This document shows, piece by piece, positions 43,642 through 52,509 of a stretch of 64,000 bases of DNA; position 1 is the stretch's first letter, and each line of letters opens with the position of its first letter. The translations under genes and the position numbers were made by a program. This DNA is from Candidatus Borrelia undatumii (lineage in GTDB: Bacteria; Spirochaetota; Spirochaetia; Borreliales; Borreliaceae), in assembly GCF_020882015.2 (NCBI RefSeq), contig NZ_CP086555.2, forward strand, positions 558,001-622,000, read 5' to 3'. The notes beneath the pieces are model-generated. The model was given only the letters and a program-made list of their open reading frames with translations. It was not told the DNA's origin and did no database searches.

Positions 43642-44211
43642 ATGGTGGAAACTTTAACTATCTTTTTAAACATTTATAGAATTTTGATTTTAATTAGAAT
43701 TATTCTCAGTTGGCTTGTGTCCTCAGGAATTAACACTAATGCATTTTTTAGATTCGTGTATAATGCAACAGAGCCATTTTTGTCTATCTTTAGGAGAATT
43801 AAATTTTTCAGGCTCGGGATGCATGATTTTTCACCAATTGCGGCTTTAATTACTCTTACGATAATTGAGAGAATGTTGTCTTATGGTGATTATAAACTTT
43901 CCACATTTATTATATTGTTCATTATTGAGGTTTGGGGAATATTTAGAAGCATTTTCTTTGCTCTTATTTTTTTCTTTCTTTTGCGATTAGTCTTTTTGCT
44001 TCTTCATCTCTTTGATGGCACCGATTTCATGAGAAGTGTTGATTCGTTGTTAATTCCCTTATCTGTTAAGATAAATAATATAGTTACAGACAAGCATATG
44101 TCTTATGTTCTTAATCTAGTGGTAGCGCCCTCGTTACTTGTGGCATTTATAATTATTTTTGAGCAAGCCATATTTGCTGTTAGTATTCTAGCCTCTTATT
44201 TGCCTTTTTAG
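43642..44211 (+). CDS. YggT-family membrane protein
   Basis: 189 residues from ATG 43642; TTG 43639 and 43633 are earlier alternatives, and AGGAGG (43626-43631) best fits the former. Two YggT-like halves, each with a hydrophobic helix pair: IFLNIYRILILIRIILSWL with the conserved SxxxN...FRFVYNATEPFLSIFRRI (family pattern f.....l..it.P.l.piR), then repeat-like segment from about residue 100 to 185. YggT proteins are found in many bacteria, and are linked to osmotic and membrane processes. Position between dnaE and recG is conserved in Borrelia (BB0580). Function unresolved. Confidence 0.75.
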   Translation: MVETLTIFLNIYRILILIRIILSWLVSSGINTNAFFRFVYNATEPFLSIFRRIKFFRLGMHDFSPIAALITLTIIERMLSYGDYKLSTFIILFIIEVWGIFRSIFFALIFFFLLRLVFLLLHLFDGTDFMRSVDSLLIPLSVKINNIVTDKHMSYVLNLVVAPSLLVAFIIIFEQAIFAVSILASYLPF

Positions 44212-44219
44212 GAATTTTG

Positions 44220-46280
44220 ATGTTTTTGCATGAATTCCAGTATGACTTGAAGGGCATAAACGGGCTTGGCGAGAAGGGGATTGATAAGTTAAATAGTCTT
44301 CATGTTACGAATATTAAAGAGCTCATAGAATATTTCCCGAAAAAATATGAAGATCGTCAAAATGTACAGACTTTTCCTGATCCTTTGGAAGTTAGAAATT
44401 GTGAACTTATGACAATTTTTACTGTTTTAGAGCATAGAAATCTTGGAGGTAATTTTAAAAAAAATTTAAAACTCATTGCTCAAAGTGAAAATGACGAGAT
44501 ATTTGAAATCCTTCTGTTTAATAGAGGATTTCTAGAAGGGGTATTTAAAGTAGGTCAAAAATTTTATATTTACTCTAAATTTAATTACAGCGACTATAGT
44601 CAAATGTGGAGTTGTTCTAATTTTGATAGTGAACCTTTTAGCTACAATCCTGAGAGATTTAAAAAGATTATGCCGATTTATTCTCTTGGTGAAGGTCTTA
44701 CCTCTAGGAAGATATCTTCCTACGTAAAGGAAGCTATTATTTATTTTGTGAAGTTTGGGCATTCAGACATTCCTGAATTTTTAATAAAGAAATATTCATT
44801 GTTAACACTTCATGAGGCTTTAAATGAGATCCATTTCCCAAGTTCTTTGGAAATGCTTGATAAGGCAAAGAAAACTTTAATTTATAGGGAAGTTTTCTTG
44901 CTCCAGTTTTTTTCAAGAGGGAAAAATATTGGGGATTTTAAGAGAAATAGAAAACAGTTGTCAAGAAATTTGCTTGATCGAATTGTTTCAGTTCTTCCGT
45001 TTAAGCTTACAAGGGATCAAAGATTTGCAATTGATGAGATAATTAGTGATCTTGCAAGCAGTAGACCAATGAGTAGATTACTTCAGGGCGATGTTGGAAG
45101 TGGGAAAACCCTTGTTGCCTTTCTTTCAAGCATTCCTTTAATCGAGGCTGGATATCAAGTGGCATTTATGGTTCCGACTGATCTTTTGGCAAGGCAGCAT
45201 TATAATAATTTGGCAAAAATATTAAGCAACTTTAGTGTTTCAATAGTTCTTTTAACGGGCGGATTGAAAAAGAGAGACAGGGAAGATATTTTGGAGAAAA
45301 TTAGAAATGGAACGGCAAGCCTAGTGGTTGGCACTCATGCTATTTTTTCTCAAGGGACAGAATTTAAAAAATTAGCTTATGTTATTATTGATGAACAACA
45401 TAAATTTGGTGTTGAACAGAGAGAAGAGCTTAAAAATAAAGGAGAAGAAGTAGATGTTCTTTTAATGTCAGCAACTCCTATACCCAGAAGCCTAGCTTTA
45501 ACTCTATTTGGCGATCTTGAAGTGTCTTTAATTAAAAGAGGTCCTTCAGGTAGAGTTCCTGTTACTACTTATTTGGCCAGACATGGCAATGAAGAAAAGG
45601 TTTATGAGTTTTTAAAGAATGAACTTGCTAGAGGGCATCAAGTTTATTTTGTTTATCCATTAATAACATCTTCTGAAAAGTTTGATCTAAAAGATGCAAC
45701 CAGTATGTGCTTGGAGCTTAAGAATATTTTTACCGAATACTCTGTTGAAATGATTCATTCCAAGCTTGAGGCACGTGTTAAAGAAGATATCATGAATGAT
45801 TTTTACTCAAAGAAGGTAGATATTTTAGTTGCCACAAGCGTTATTGAAGTAGGTATTGATTGTCCAAATGCAACTTGTATGGTAATAGAGCACGCTGAGC
45901 GTTTTGGACTTTCTACTTTACATCAAATAAGGGGGCGTGTTGGTAGAGGTAGCTTGAAATCTTTTTTATTTTTACTTTACAAAGAGCCTCTAACAAAAGC
46001 AGGAAAGTTTAGACTTAAGACCATAAAAGAGAACGTGGATGGGTTTAAAATAGCAGAGGAAGACCTTAAATTAAGAGGTCCTGGCAATTTGTTTGGACTT
46101 GAGCAGACCGGTTATTTAAAGCTTAAGATGGCTGATTTTGCTGAACATAAAGATATCATGAGCTTGATGAGGGAAGAACTTAATTTCTTTTTTTTAAATA
46201 AATCTTTGTATGATGTGTCAGATGTTGTGTTGCTTGATAGGCTTTTGTCTTCATACTTAAAGTCTGTTGGTAAAGAATAG
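44220..46280 (+). CDS. recG: ATP-dependent DNA helicase RecG
   Basis: Branch-migrating helicase that reverses stalled replication forks. The wedge OB domain (about residues 50-150) is followed by helicase motifs: GDVGSGKTLVAFL (Walker A), VPTDLLARQH, GTHAIF, DEQHKFGVEQRE (DExH variant), MSATPIPRSLALT, ATSVIEVGIDCPNAT, and HQIRGRVGRGSLKSF (motif VI), plus the family's ending LKLRGPGNLFGLEQTG. 686 residues, full length. Start ATG 44220 has AGGA six bases upstream (an adjacent TTG adds one residue). It ends four bases before the convergent carboxypeptidase gene. Confidence 0.97.
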   Translation: MFLHEFQYDLKGINGLGEKGIDKLNSLHVTNIKELIEYFPKKYEDRQNVQTFPDPLEVRNCELMTIFTVLEHRNLGGNFKKNLKLIAQSENDEIFEILLFNRGFLEGVFKVGQKFYIYSKFNYSDYSQMWSCSNFDSEPFSYNPERFKKIMPIYSLGEGLTSRKISSYVKEAIIYFVKFGHSDIPEFLIKKYSLLTLHEALNEIHFPSSLEMLDKAKKTLIYREVFLLQFFSRGKNIGDFKRNRKQLSRNLLDRIVSVLPFKLTRDQRFAIDEIISDLASSRPMSRLLQGDVGSGKTLVAFLSSIPLIEAGYQVAFMVPTDLLARQHYNNLAKILSNFSVSIVLLTGGLKKRDREDILEKIRNGTASLVVGTHAIFSQGTEFKKLAYVIIDEQHKFGVEQREELKNKGEEVDVLLMSATPIPRSLALTLFGDLEVSLIKRGPSGRVPVTTYLARHGNEEKVYEFLKNELARGHQVYFVYPLITSSEKFDLKDATSMCLELKNIFTEYSVEMIHSKLEARVKEDIMNDFYSKKVDILVATSVIEVGIDCPNATCMVIEHAERFGLSTLHQIRGRVGRGSLKSFLFLLYKEPLTKAGKFRLKTIKENVDGFKIAEEDLKLRGPGNLFGLEQTGYLKLKMADFAEHKDIMSLMREELNFFFLNKSLYDVSDVVLLDRLLSSYLKSVGKE

Positions 46281-46284
46281 GTGT

Positions 46285-47076
46285 TCAACTTGTATATTTT
46301 TTAATTAAATTTGAAATTTCTGTTTTATGTTCATTCCAAAATTTAAGAAATTTATGCTGCAGATTATTAAAATATTTTTCTTGAATACGGCATGCTTGTT
46401 TTCCAATATACATGTAATGCCAAGGTTCTGACTTGTATCCGGTTTCTTTTTCATAGCCCTTTGGGTATGATAAAGAAAATCCATATTTTAACGAATTCTC
46501 ATAAATCCACTTTCCGGGTTTTGTGTCAAGTAAATTATCGTCTATTTTTATAAAATCAATGGCTGTTCCTAATTGATGTTGGGAATGATTGGGCACAGCC
46601 GATTGTTTTTCTGCGATCTTTAATCCATAGTTTTGAACATTATGTTCAAATAAAAATCTTTGATACTCTTCTGTTCTGTAAGCTGATACTATTTTAATAG
46701 TAAGCCCATTTTCCCTTGCTTTCTTTACAAAGCTAATTAGATCGTCTATTAATATTTTTCTTAATTGTAAGCCTTTTTTCCCTATGTCCTTCAGCTCTTT
46801 AAAATCTTTCAAATAGACCAAGTCGGGTGGACTGTATCCCCTAGGAATTGGGATTTTTTTATTCACATGTATTAAAAGGCTATTCTTTTCCGCTACAAGG
46901 AGTGGTTTTATTTCTTCTAGAAATTGAATGGGATTTGTCTTAATTTGTTTTCGATAATTTAACTCCATATCTTGGACAATATTAAGCAAGCTTGCTAGAT
47001 CCTTGTTTGACATGCTACTTGCTTGTAAATTTAATCCTTGTGTCAAGAGTAACAAAAAAATACATAACAAACTCAT
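46285..47076 (-). CDS. exported D-alanyl-D-alanine carboxypeptidase, VanY family
   Basis: Zinc peptidase that trims D-Ala from peptidoglycan stem peptides in the periplasm. N-terminal signal peptide (MSLLCIFLLLLTQGLNLQAS). Catalytic block: SAYRTEEYQRFLFE, SQHQLGTAIDFI (SxHxxGxAxD zinc ligands) and EPWHYMYIG (ExxWH). 263 residues, normal for secreted VanY-like enzymes. No ribosome site precedes ATG 47076, and TATAAT (47086-47091, minus strand) ends nine bases before it, suggesting a leaderless or nearly leaderless mRNA. A Cys in the signal region (residue 5) is not a proper lipobox. Equivalent to BB0582. Confidence 0.9.
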   Translation of the reverse strand: MSLLCIFLLLLTQGLNLQASSMSNKDLASLLNIVQDMELNYRKQIKTNPIQFLEEIKPLLVAEKNSLLIHVNKKIPIPRGYSPPDLVYLKDFKELKDIGKKGLQLRKILIDDLISFVKKARENGLTIKIVSAYRTEEYQRFLFEHNVQNYGLKIAEKQSAVPNHSQHQLGTAIDFIKIDDNLLDTKPGKWIYENSLKYGFSLSYPKGYEKETGYKSEPWHYMYIGKQACRIQEKYFNNLQHKFLKFWNEHKTEISNLIKKYTS

Positions 47077-47085
47077 ATAAGTGCA

Positions 47086-47091
47086 ATTATA
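47086..47091 (-). promoter_or_regulatory. -10 element just upstream of the carboxypeptidase gene
   Basis: TATAAT on the minus strand, nine bases before ATG 47076. The -35 region at 16-18 bases is poor (TAACAA). A transcript from here would have a leader of about three bases. Confidence 0.4.
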
Positions 47092-47188
47092 ATATACTTT
47101 GTTTTAGTTGTTATATTAACATTGTCGCCTGTATGAGTTTTAGTTTAAGTTATTTTTTTGTTTATAAAAATGGTAAAATAGGTGGAAT

Positions 47189-48529
47189 ATGCTTAAGAAG
47201 TTTGGTAATTATAATTCTGTGCTAAAAGAGCTGTTTGTATTGGCTATTCCTACGGCCTTCGAGTCCTTCTTGTTTCAGTTGGTGACGTTTTTTGATAATT
47301 ATATGATTGCTTATTTAGGATCTTCTCAGGTGACTGGGGTTTCTCTTGCAAGTAGAATAAATTTTCTTTTCTTTATTGTAGTATTTGGACTTGGTACTAC
47401 CCTTAGCGCATATGCTTCTCAGGCATTTTCTAAGAGCAAGTTTGGTCATGTAAGACAAGCATTTGCGTATGCCTTAATGATAGGCACAACCATTGGGATT
47501 ATTTTCTTTTTTGTGTCTTTTATTTTTTCAAAAGAGATTATTAGTTTCTTCATAGAGGAGAAGGATTCTTTAAACTTTGGAATAGAGTACTTAAAAGTTA
47601 TCTCTTCTTCCTACATCTTTATGACTTATTCTTTCCTATCTGCGATGGGTTTTAAGAGTTCTAAGGATGTAAGAATACCCTTGATTGTGACCACAATTGT
47701 TGTGTTAATTAACATTGTTTTTAATTACACATTCATTTTTGTTCTTGGTATGGGAATAAGTGGAGCAGCATATGCTACCCTGCTTTCCAGAGTTATTGAA
47801 TTTCTGTTTTATTTGTTTTACAACTTCTTTAACATAAAGTCTTATTATCACCTCAGGCTGAATGATTTTTTTGTTTCAAAGGGTGTAAAAGTAGCCAATT
47901 TAAGGATACTTATTCCTGTACTGTTACATGAGGTTGGCTGGGTTTTAAGTATAACCATTTTACATGCTTTTTATGCTCGACTTGGAAGCAGTGAATATTC
48001 ATCTTTTGCAGTTGCATCTAATATATTGGACTTGTGTTTTGTTTTAATGCATGGGATGGGAGTTGCGACTGGTGTTGTTGTTGGACATTTGATGGTGAAT
48101 GATAAAGATCATGTTAGGTCGATTGGAATTTTTTTATCGGTTATTGGAGTTATTTCGGGATTTTTTGTAGCCTTGATTCTTCTTTTAATGGCCAGAGTTG
48201 CTCCTATTATTTTTGGCAATCTAGATTCTCCTGAGCTTGTTGGTGTATTTATTTCCGTCTTTGCTAGCATTGTTGTTTTTAAAGGGCTTACATCACAGGT
48301 ACTTGTTGGTGTCTTTAGAACTAGTGGAATACCCAATGTTTGTTTTTATATTGAGGTGGGAGTAATAGTTTTTTATACATTACCTGTCGCCTATTTTTTG
48401 GTTTTTTTTACAGAGTTTAAGTTCCCGTTGATAGTTTTTATTGTAAATCTTGAGGAGGTTATTAAGAATATATTTATTTTAATAGAGTTTTTTAAAGATG
48501 ATTGGATAAGGGAAATTCAATATGAATAA
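47189..48529 (+). CDS. MATE-family efflux transporter (first copy)
   Basis: 446-residue inner-membrane protein of twelve helices with the MATE layout: N-terminal FGNYNSVLKELFVLAIPTAFE, QLVTFFDNYMIAYLGSSQVTGVSLA (the conserved helix 1-2 motif), LGTTLSAYASQAFSKSK, then internal repeats. It probably exports drugs or metabolic by-products in exchange for Na+ or H+. A second copy follows after a 190-base gap; identity looks moderate, so they are old duplicates or separately specialised. Starts at ATG 47189 with GGTGG four bases upstream. TAAAAT ends nine bases upstream, possibly a -10. Equivalent to BB0583. Confidence 0.9.
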   Translation: MLKKFGNYNSVLKELFVLAIPTAFESFLFQLVTFFDNYMIAYLGSSQVTGVSLASRINFLFFIVVFGLGTTLSAYASQAFSKSKFGHVRQAFAYALMIGTTIGIIFFFVSFIFSKEIISFFIEEKDSLNFGIEYLKVISSSYIFMTYSFLSAMGFKSSKDVRIPLIVTTIVVLINIVFNYTFIFVLGMGISGAAYATLLSRVIEFLFYLFYNFFNIKSYYHLRLNDFFVSKGVKVANLRILIPVLLHEVGWVLSITILHAFYARLGSSEYSSFAVASNILDLCFVLMHGMGVATGVVVGHLMVNDKDHVRSIGIFLSVIGVISGFFVALILLLMARVAPIIFGNLDSPELVGVFISVFASIVVFKGLTSQVLVGVFRTSGIPNVCFYIEVGVIVFYTLPVAYFLVFFTEFKFPLIVFIVNLEEVIKNIFILIEFFKDDWIREIQYE

Positions 48530-48719
48530 CAGATTCGTGTTATAAAAATATATTATAATTACCAGTGATTGGGTATTTATGAACAGTACGGGTTTCAGGT
48601 TCATTTTGATTTTATTTAATAAAGGAATTCCTTTCGCGTTGTTGTAGTGGTTTTGTTTTAATTAAATACTTCTGTATTTAGGATCTTAAAGTTTGTTGTT
48701 TTTGCGCTGAGGAGGTGTC

Positions 48720-50063
48720 ATGTACTTGTTAAACAAAACTAAAAGGAGTGAGGTTTATCGAGATCTTTTAAATATTGCAATCCCAACGGTTATTGAGTTT
48801 TTCCTATTTAATGTTATTTCATTTACAGACAATATTATGGTATCTTATCTTGGAGATTATCCCGTCGCTGGGGTTTCTCTTGCTAATAAATTTTTTGAGC
48901 TCTTTACTACTATTGCCTTTGCGGTGATGGGGGCATATAACATATTGGCAACAAGACAATATGCTAGGGGAGATACTGAAGATTTTAAAAATACGTTTTT
49001 TATTAGCATCTTAATTCTTCTATTGTTTTCCTTTGTGTTTATATTTGTTTCGTTTTTTTATCCGTATTTTTTCCTTGGATTATTGTCCGATGATCCGAGG
49101 GCTATCTCTTACGGGGTATCTTATCTTGATGTTGCTGTTTATTCTTTTGTATTTGCAGTAGTTAAGGGGATTATTGCAAATTCGCTAAAGGTTGTTAAGA
49201 TTACCAGGATTCAGGTTATTACTGCTACCATTTCAGTTATTTTAAATGTAGTATTTAACTACTTGTTTATTTTTAAGTTTGCCATGGGGGTAACGGGAGC
49301 TGCTATTGCAACTACATTGGTTCGTGGTATTGAGCTTGTTTTTTACCTCTTGTATACCGTTTTTAACAAAAATTCTCATTTTTACCTCAATGCTAAAAAT
49401 TTGAAAATCAATCCTGTAATATTTTCTCAGTTAATTAAATTTTTTATTCCGATATTCTTAAATGAGTTTGTTTGGTATTTGGGATATTTTGGTTTAATTG
49501 CTATTTTTGCAAGAATTGACACTGCTAAATATGCTGCATATAGCATAACTTTTTCTACTTATTTTATGGGATTTAATGTAATTAATGCGTTTTGTTTTTC
49601 TGTCAATATTGTAATGGGTCATGAGATGCACAATGATAAGAGGGAAATAATGGCTGTTGCAGTTTATTTGGAAAAAATAGGCTTTGTTCTTGCTGTTCTT
49701 ACAGCTTTTATATTATTAGCTCTATCTTTCATCTCACCTTATGTTTTTTATGAGTTAGAGTATGCAGATCTTACGGGAGTTATTCTCAGGTATTATGCTA
49801 TTTCGGCTTTTTTTACATCACTTGCGTTTCAATATTTATTTGGATTTTTCCGTGCGGGTGCATCACCAAACTTTGGTGCCATCATGGAAGGTTCTGTAAC
49901 TTTGATTTACACAATACCTGTCGCATACTTTTTAGCGAATTATACTCAGTTTCCATTTGAAATTATTGTTTTCGTTCCATCTCTTGAGGATGTAATTAAG
50001 CTCAGCATTTCTTTGCCTTATTTTTATAGCACCAAGTGGATTAAATCTGTTAAAACGGGCTAG
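48720..50063 (+). CDS. MATE-family efflux transporter (second copy)
   Basis: 447 residues, twelve membrane helices. MATE motifs VYRDLLNIAIPTVIEFFLFN, ISFTDNIMVSYLGDYPVAGVSLANK and MGAYNILATRQYARGD match the first copy. AGGAGG lies five bases before ATG 48720, a much stronger ribosome site than the first copy's. The two probably have different substrates or roles; nothing in sequence reveals which. It ends 25 bases before murD. The 190-base gap upstream (48530-48719) has no gene, but holds an A+T-rich segment and a possible promoter. Equivalent to BB0584. Confidence 0.9.
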   Translation: MYLLNKTKRSEVYRDLLNIAIPTVIEFFLFNVISFTDNIMVSYLGDYPVAGVSLANKFFELFTTIAFAVMGAYNILATRQYARGDTEDFKNTFFISILILLLFSFVFIFVSFFYPYFFLGLLSDDPRAISYGVSYLDVAVYSFVFAVVKGIIANSLKVVKITRIQVITATISVILNVVFNYLFIFKFAMGVTGAAIATTLVRGIELVFYLLYTVFNKNSHFYLNAKNLKINPVIFSQLIKFFIPIFLNEFVWYLGYFGLIAIFARIDTAKYAAYSITFSTYFMGFNVINAFCFSVNIVMGHEMHNDKREIMAVAVYLEKIGFVLAVLTAFILLALSFISPYVFYELEYADLTGVILRYYAISAFFTSLAFQYLFGFFRAGASPNFGAIMEGSVTLIYTIPVAYFLANYTQFPFEIIVFVPSLEDVIKLSISLPYFYSTKWIKSVKTG

Positions 50064-50070
50064 TTGTTTT

Positions 50071-50078
50071 GTTATAAT
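50071..50078 (+). promoter_or_regulatory. extended -10 just upstream of murD
   Basis: TGTTATAAT (TG at 50070-50071, TATAAT 50073-50078) ends ten bases before the GTG start of murD at 50089. A transcript would begin only about four bases before that codon, with no ribosome binding site. Confidence 0.4.
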
Positions 50079-50088
50079 TGGCTGTGTT

Positions 50089-51444
50089 GTGCGGTTGGAT
50101 GAGATAGGCAGTAAAAAGTTTTTGATTATGGGCTTGGGGCTTCACGGAGGAGGTCTAGCCGTTGCAAAGTTCTTATTAAGACATGGGGCTAGTCTAGTGA
50201 TTACCGATTTGAAGAGTGAATTAGAATTGGCTTCAAGCATAAAGTCTTTAGAAGAGTTTAGGAATAGGATTCGATATGTTTTAGGTTGTCATAGTGAAGA
50301 TGATTTTAGGGAAGCAGATATTGTTATTAAGAATCCAGGAGTGAACTTTAATAATAAATATTTAAAGCTTGCAAAAAGAATTGAGACCGATCTGAGTTTG
50401 TTTTTAATGTTTAATAAGAATCCGATAATCGCCGTTACAGGGACTAAGGGGAAATCAACCCTGGTATCTCTTTTGCATCAAACTTTGGTTACCAGGTATC
50501 CAAGGACTAGAATCGGAGGGAATATTGGTATATCTCCTTTAAGCTTTTTAGACGATCTTGATTCTAATTCGCCTATTGTTTTGGAGCTTTCTTCTTGGCA
50601 ACTTCATGATCTTGAAAATTTAAATCCCATTATTAGCATTATTACTAATGTTTATCATGATCACCAAAATTACTATTCAAGTTTTGATGATTACATAGAG
50701 GATAAATCAAGAATTTTTATAAATCAGGATTCGGGAATTTTTATATCTCAAGATAAGTCTTACTATGATTATTTTTATAGATTTAAGACCAAATCAGAAG
50801 TTGTTTTATTCTCAGAAGATGTCCCGTTAAACTTTGAAAATGATATCCTTTATTTAAAGAATGGAAAAGTTTATTTAAACAAGGATTTAATTACTACTCT
50901 TTGTGAAACGAGGCTTGTTTTACTAATAAGTAAGTTAGTAGCTGTTTTTGTTGCAAATTACTTAAAATTAGACTTGAAGCTTGTATCCGATATTGTGGAT
51001 AGGTTTGACGGCATTGAGCATAGGCTGGAGCTTGTAAGGGAAATTGATGGTGTTAGATATTACAACGATACAACATCAACGATTCCTGACTCTACAGTCC
51101 TATCCGTTAAGAGTTTAAAGAAAGAAGAAGTTTGTATTAATCTTATTGTGGGTGGAACTGATAAGGAACTTAATTTTATGATTTTTGGTGAGATTTTAAA
51201 CATGGTGAAAACTTGGATTTTACTAAGGGGTAGTGCTACTTTAAAGATTATTAAATTTTTTGAAGATAATAATGTTGATTACTTTATCTTCTCTTCAATA
51301 GAGGAATGTGTTTCTCATGCGAGAAAGATTTCTGTTCAAAATGATATAGTCTTGTTCTCACCGGCTAGCGCCTCATTTGAGCTTTTTAAGAATGAGTTTG
51401 ATAGGGGTTTTCAATTTAAGAAATTAGTAAATAATATGATTTAA
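50089..51444 (+). CDS. murD: UDP-N-acetylmuramoylalanine--D-glutamate ligase
   Basis: Adds D-glutamate to UDP-MurNAc-L-Ala in peptidoglycan synthesis. N-terminal Rossmann segment LIMGLGLHGGGLAVAKFLL; central ATPase VTGTKGKSTLVSLLHQTL (P-loop), RIGGNIGISPL, VLELSSWQLHDL, NVYHDHQNYYSSF; C-terminal binding GIEHRLELVREIDG, YNDTTSTIPDSTV and GGTDKELNF. 451 residues, normal length. GTG 50089 is the only reasonable start in frame, and an extended -10 just upstream suggests a leaderless message. Overlaps the convergent FemAB gene by four bases, which is also a peptidoglycan gene. Confidence 0.93.
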   Translation: MRLDEIGSKKFLIMGLGLHGGGLAVAKFLLRHGASLVITDLKSELELASSIKSLEEFRNRIRYVLGCHSEDDFREADIVIKNPGVNFNNKYLKLAKRIETDLSLFLMFNKNPIIAVTGTKGKSTLVSLLHQTLVTRYPRTRIGGNIGISPLSFLDDLDSNSPIVLELSSWQLHDLENLNPIISIITNVYHDHQNYYSSFDDYIEDKSRIFINQDSGIFISQDKSYYDYFYRFKTKSEVVLFSEDVPLNFENDILYLKNGKVYLNKDLITTLCETRLVLLISKLVAVFVANYLKLDLKLVSDIVDRFDGIEHRLELVREIDGVRYYNDTTSTIPDSTVLSVKSLKKEEVCINLIVGGTDKELNFMIFGEILNMVKTWILLRGSATLKIIKFFEDNNVDYFIFSSIEECVSHARKISVQNDIVLFSPASASFELFKNEFDRGFQFKKLVNNMI

Positions 51445-52490
51445 TACCTTTTTTTTATGATTTTGTAGTACAAGTATCTTATCATTTCAAGAATTTTATA
51501 AATTTTATATAAAAACCTTTTATAAACGAAGTCATAGCACCCAATTCTGTGAATGATCTTGCCCCCAAATCCGGTTTTAAATTGAAAAAGCCCAAATAGA
51601 GGGTGTTTCTCATCAGCGGTAGGGGGGATACCTAAAAGGTCATATTCTTTAATTGAATAACTTTTAAGCATTTGTATTGCAGTAAACTGTACTGCGTAAT
51701 TGGGCATTAAATGTCTATTTTTTCTGCTTGAAGCACCATAAAGATAAGTAGCTCTGTCTTTGTAGAGTCCAACGATTATTCCTGATATGAGTTTTTCATT
51801 ATATAGTGAGATTATTAGTTTTATGCTTGAGTTTGTATCTCTCCTAAATTCTTTTATTAGATCTTTTATGTAATCTTTTGAATGAATGGCAAATTTGTCT
51901 CTTTTAGCCGTTTCCTGATAAAGTTTGTAAAACTCGTCAAAATACTTAAACTCATCATCTATGATTACTTTGATATTTTTTCTAGTACTAAGCCGGATAT
52001 TATATCTTGTTTTCTTTTTCATTTTAGATTGAATAACATCTAATGGATCGTTTAAGGCTATTATTGTTGTATTTGAAGGTTGTATATCATTAAATGATTT
52101 TTCAAATCCTTTCAATTTGATCTTTAATGGAATATAGCTTTCTTTTAAGCTTCTTGCGGTGTAGTACATTAGGTCAAATCTTAAAAAGATGGTGTTCTTG
52201 TGTAAATGTTTCTTTATGATCTCACTAAATTGTTTAAGTTGAGCATTAATTTCGTTTATGTTAATCTCTTCAATTTTTTTGTTTGAAAATTCTGGATGGG
52301 CAATATATCCTAGGTAAAAATTTCCAAATATCCTTCTTTGCATCACAAGAACTTTATTAAAGTTTTCACTGCTTACTGCTATTGCTTCCCATGGGCTCTT
52401 TTCTCTTGAAACTTTTTTTACAAACGTCCACAACCTACTTTGAAGATAGCTATCGTTTAGACTTTCTATTTCAGTTTTTTTAATATTCAC
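51441..52490 (-). CDS. FemAB-family peptidyltransferase (peptidoglycan side-branch)
   Basis: GNAT-fold enzyme of 349 residues using aminoacyl-tRNA to add residues to a peptidoglycan stem peptide. Family features: AHPEFSNKK, FLRFDLMY, the MKKKTRYNIRLSTRKNIKV helix (typical K..rY.iR.A.k.gv) and a C-terminal TYLYGASSRKNRHLMPNYA, YDLLGIPPTADEKHPLFGLF block. Borrelia peptidoglycan carries glycine on the ornithine of the stem, from memory, so a glycine-adding role is a reasonable inference. Convergent with murD and just upstream (in its own direction) of nothing; metG precedes it on the same strand by 19 bases. Equivalent to BB0586. Confidence 0.85.
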   Translation of the reverse strand: MNIKKTEIESLNDSYLQSRLWTFVKKVSREKSPWEAIAVSSENFNKVLVMQRRIFGNFYLGYIAHPEFSNKKIEEININEINAQLKQFSEIIKKHLHKNTIFLRFDLMYYTARSLKESYIPLKIKLKGFEKSFNDIQPSNTTIIALNDPLDVIQSKMKKKTRYNIRLSTRKNIKVIIDDEFKYFDEFYKLYQETAKRDKFAIHSKDYIKDLIKEFRRDTNSSIKLIISLYNEKLISGIIVGLYKDRATYLYGASSRKNRHLMPNYAVQFTAIQMLKSYSIKEYDLLGIPPTADEKHPLFGLFQFKTGFGGKIIHRIGCYDFVYKRFLYKIYKILEMIRYLYYKIIKKRY

Positions 52491-52509
52491 TTATTGTTCC
52501 ACAATGGAG

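Noticed and set aside
47189-50063. Tandem MATE genes as a recent duplication or mobile element
   Set aside because: The DNA sequences differ throughout, there are no flanking repeats or transposase, and both genes have separate upstream signals.
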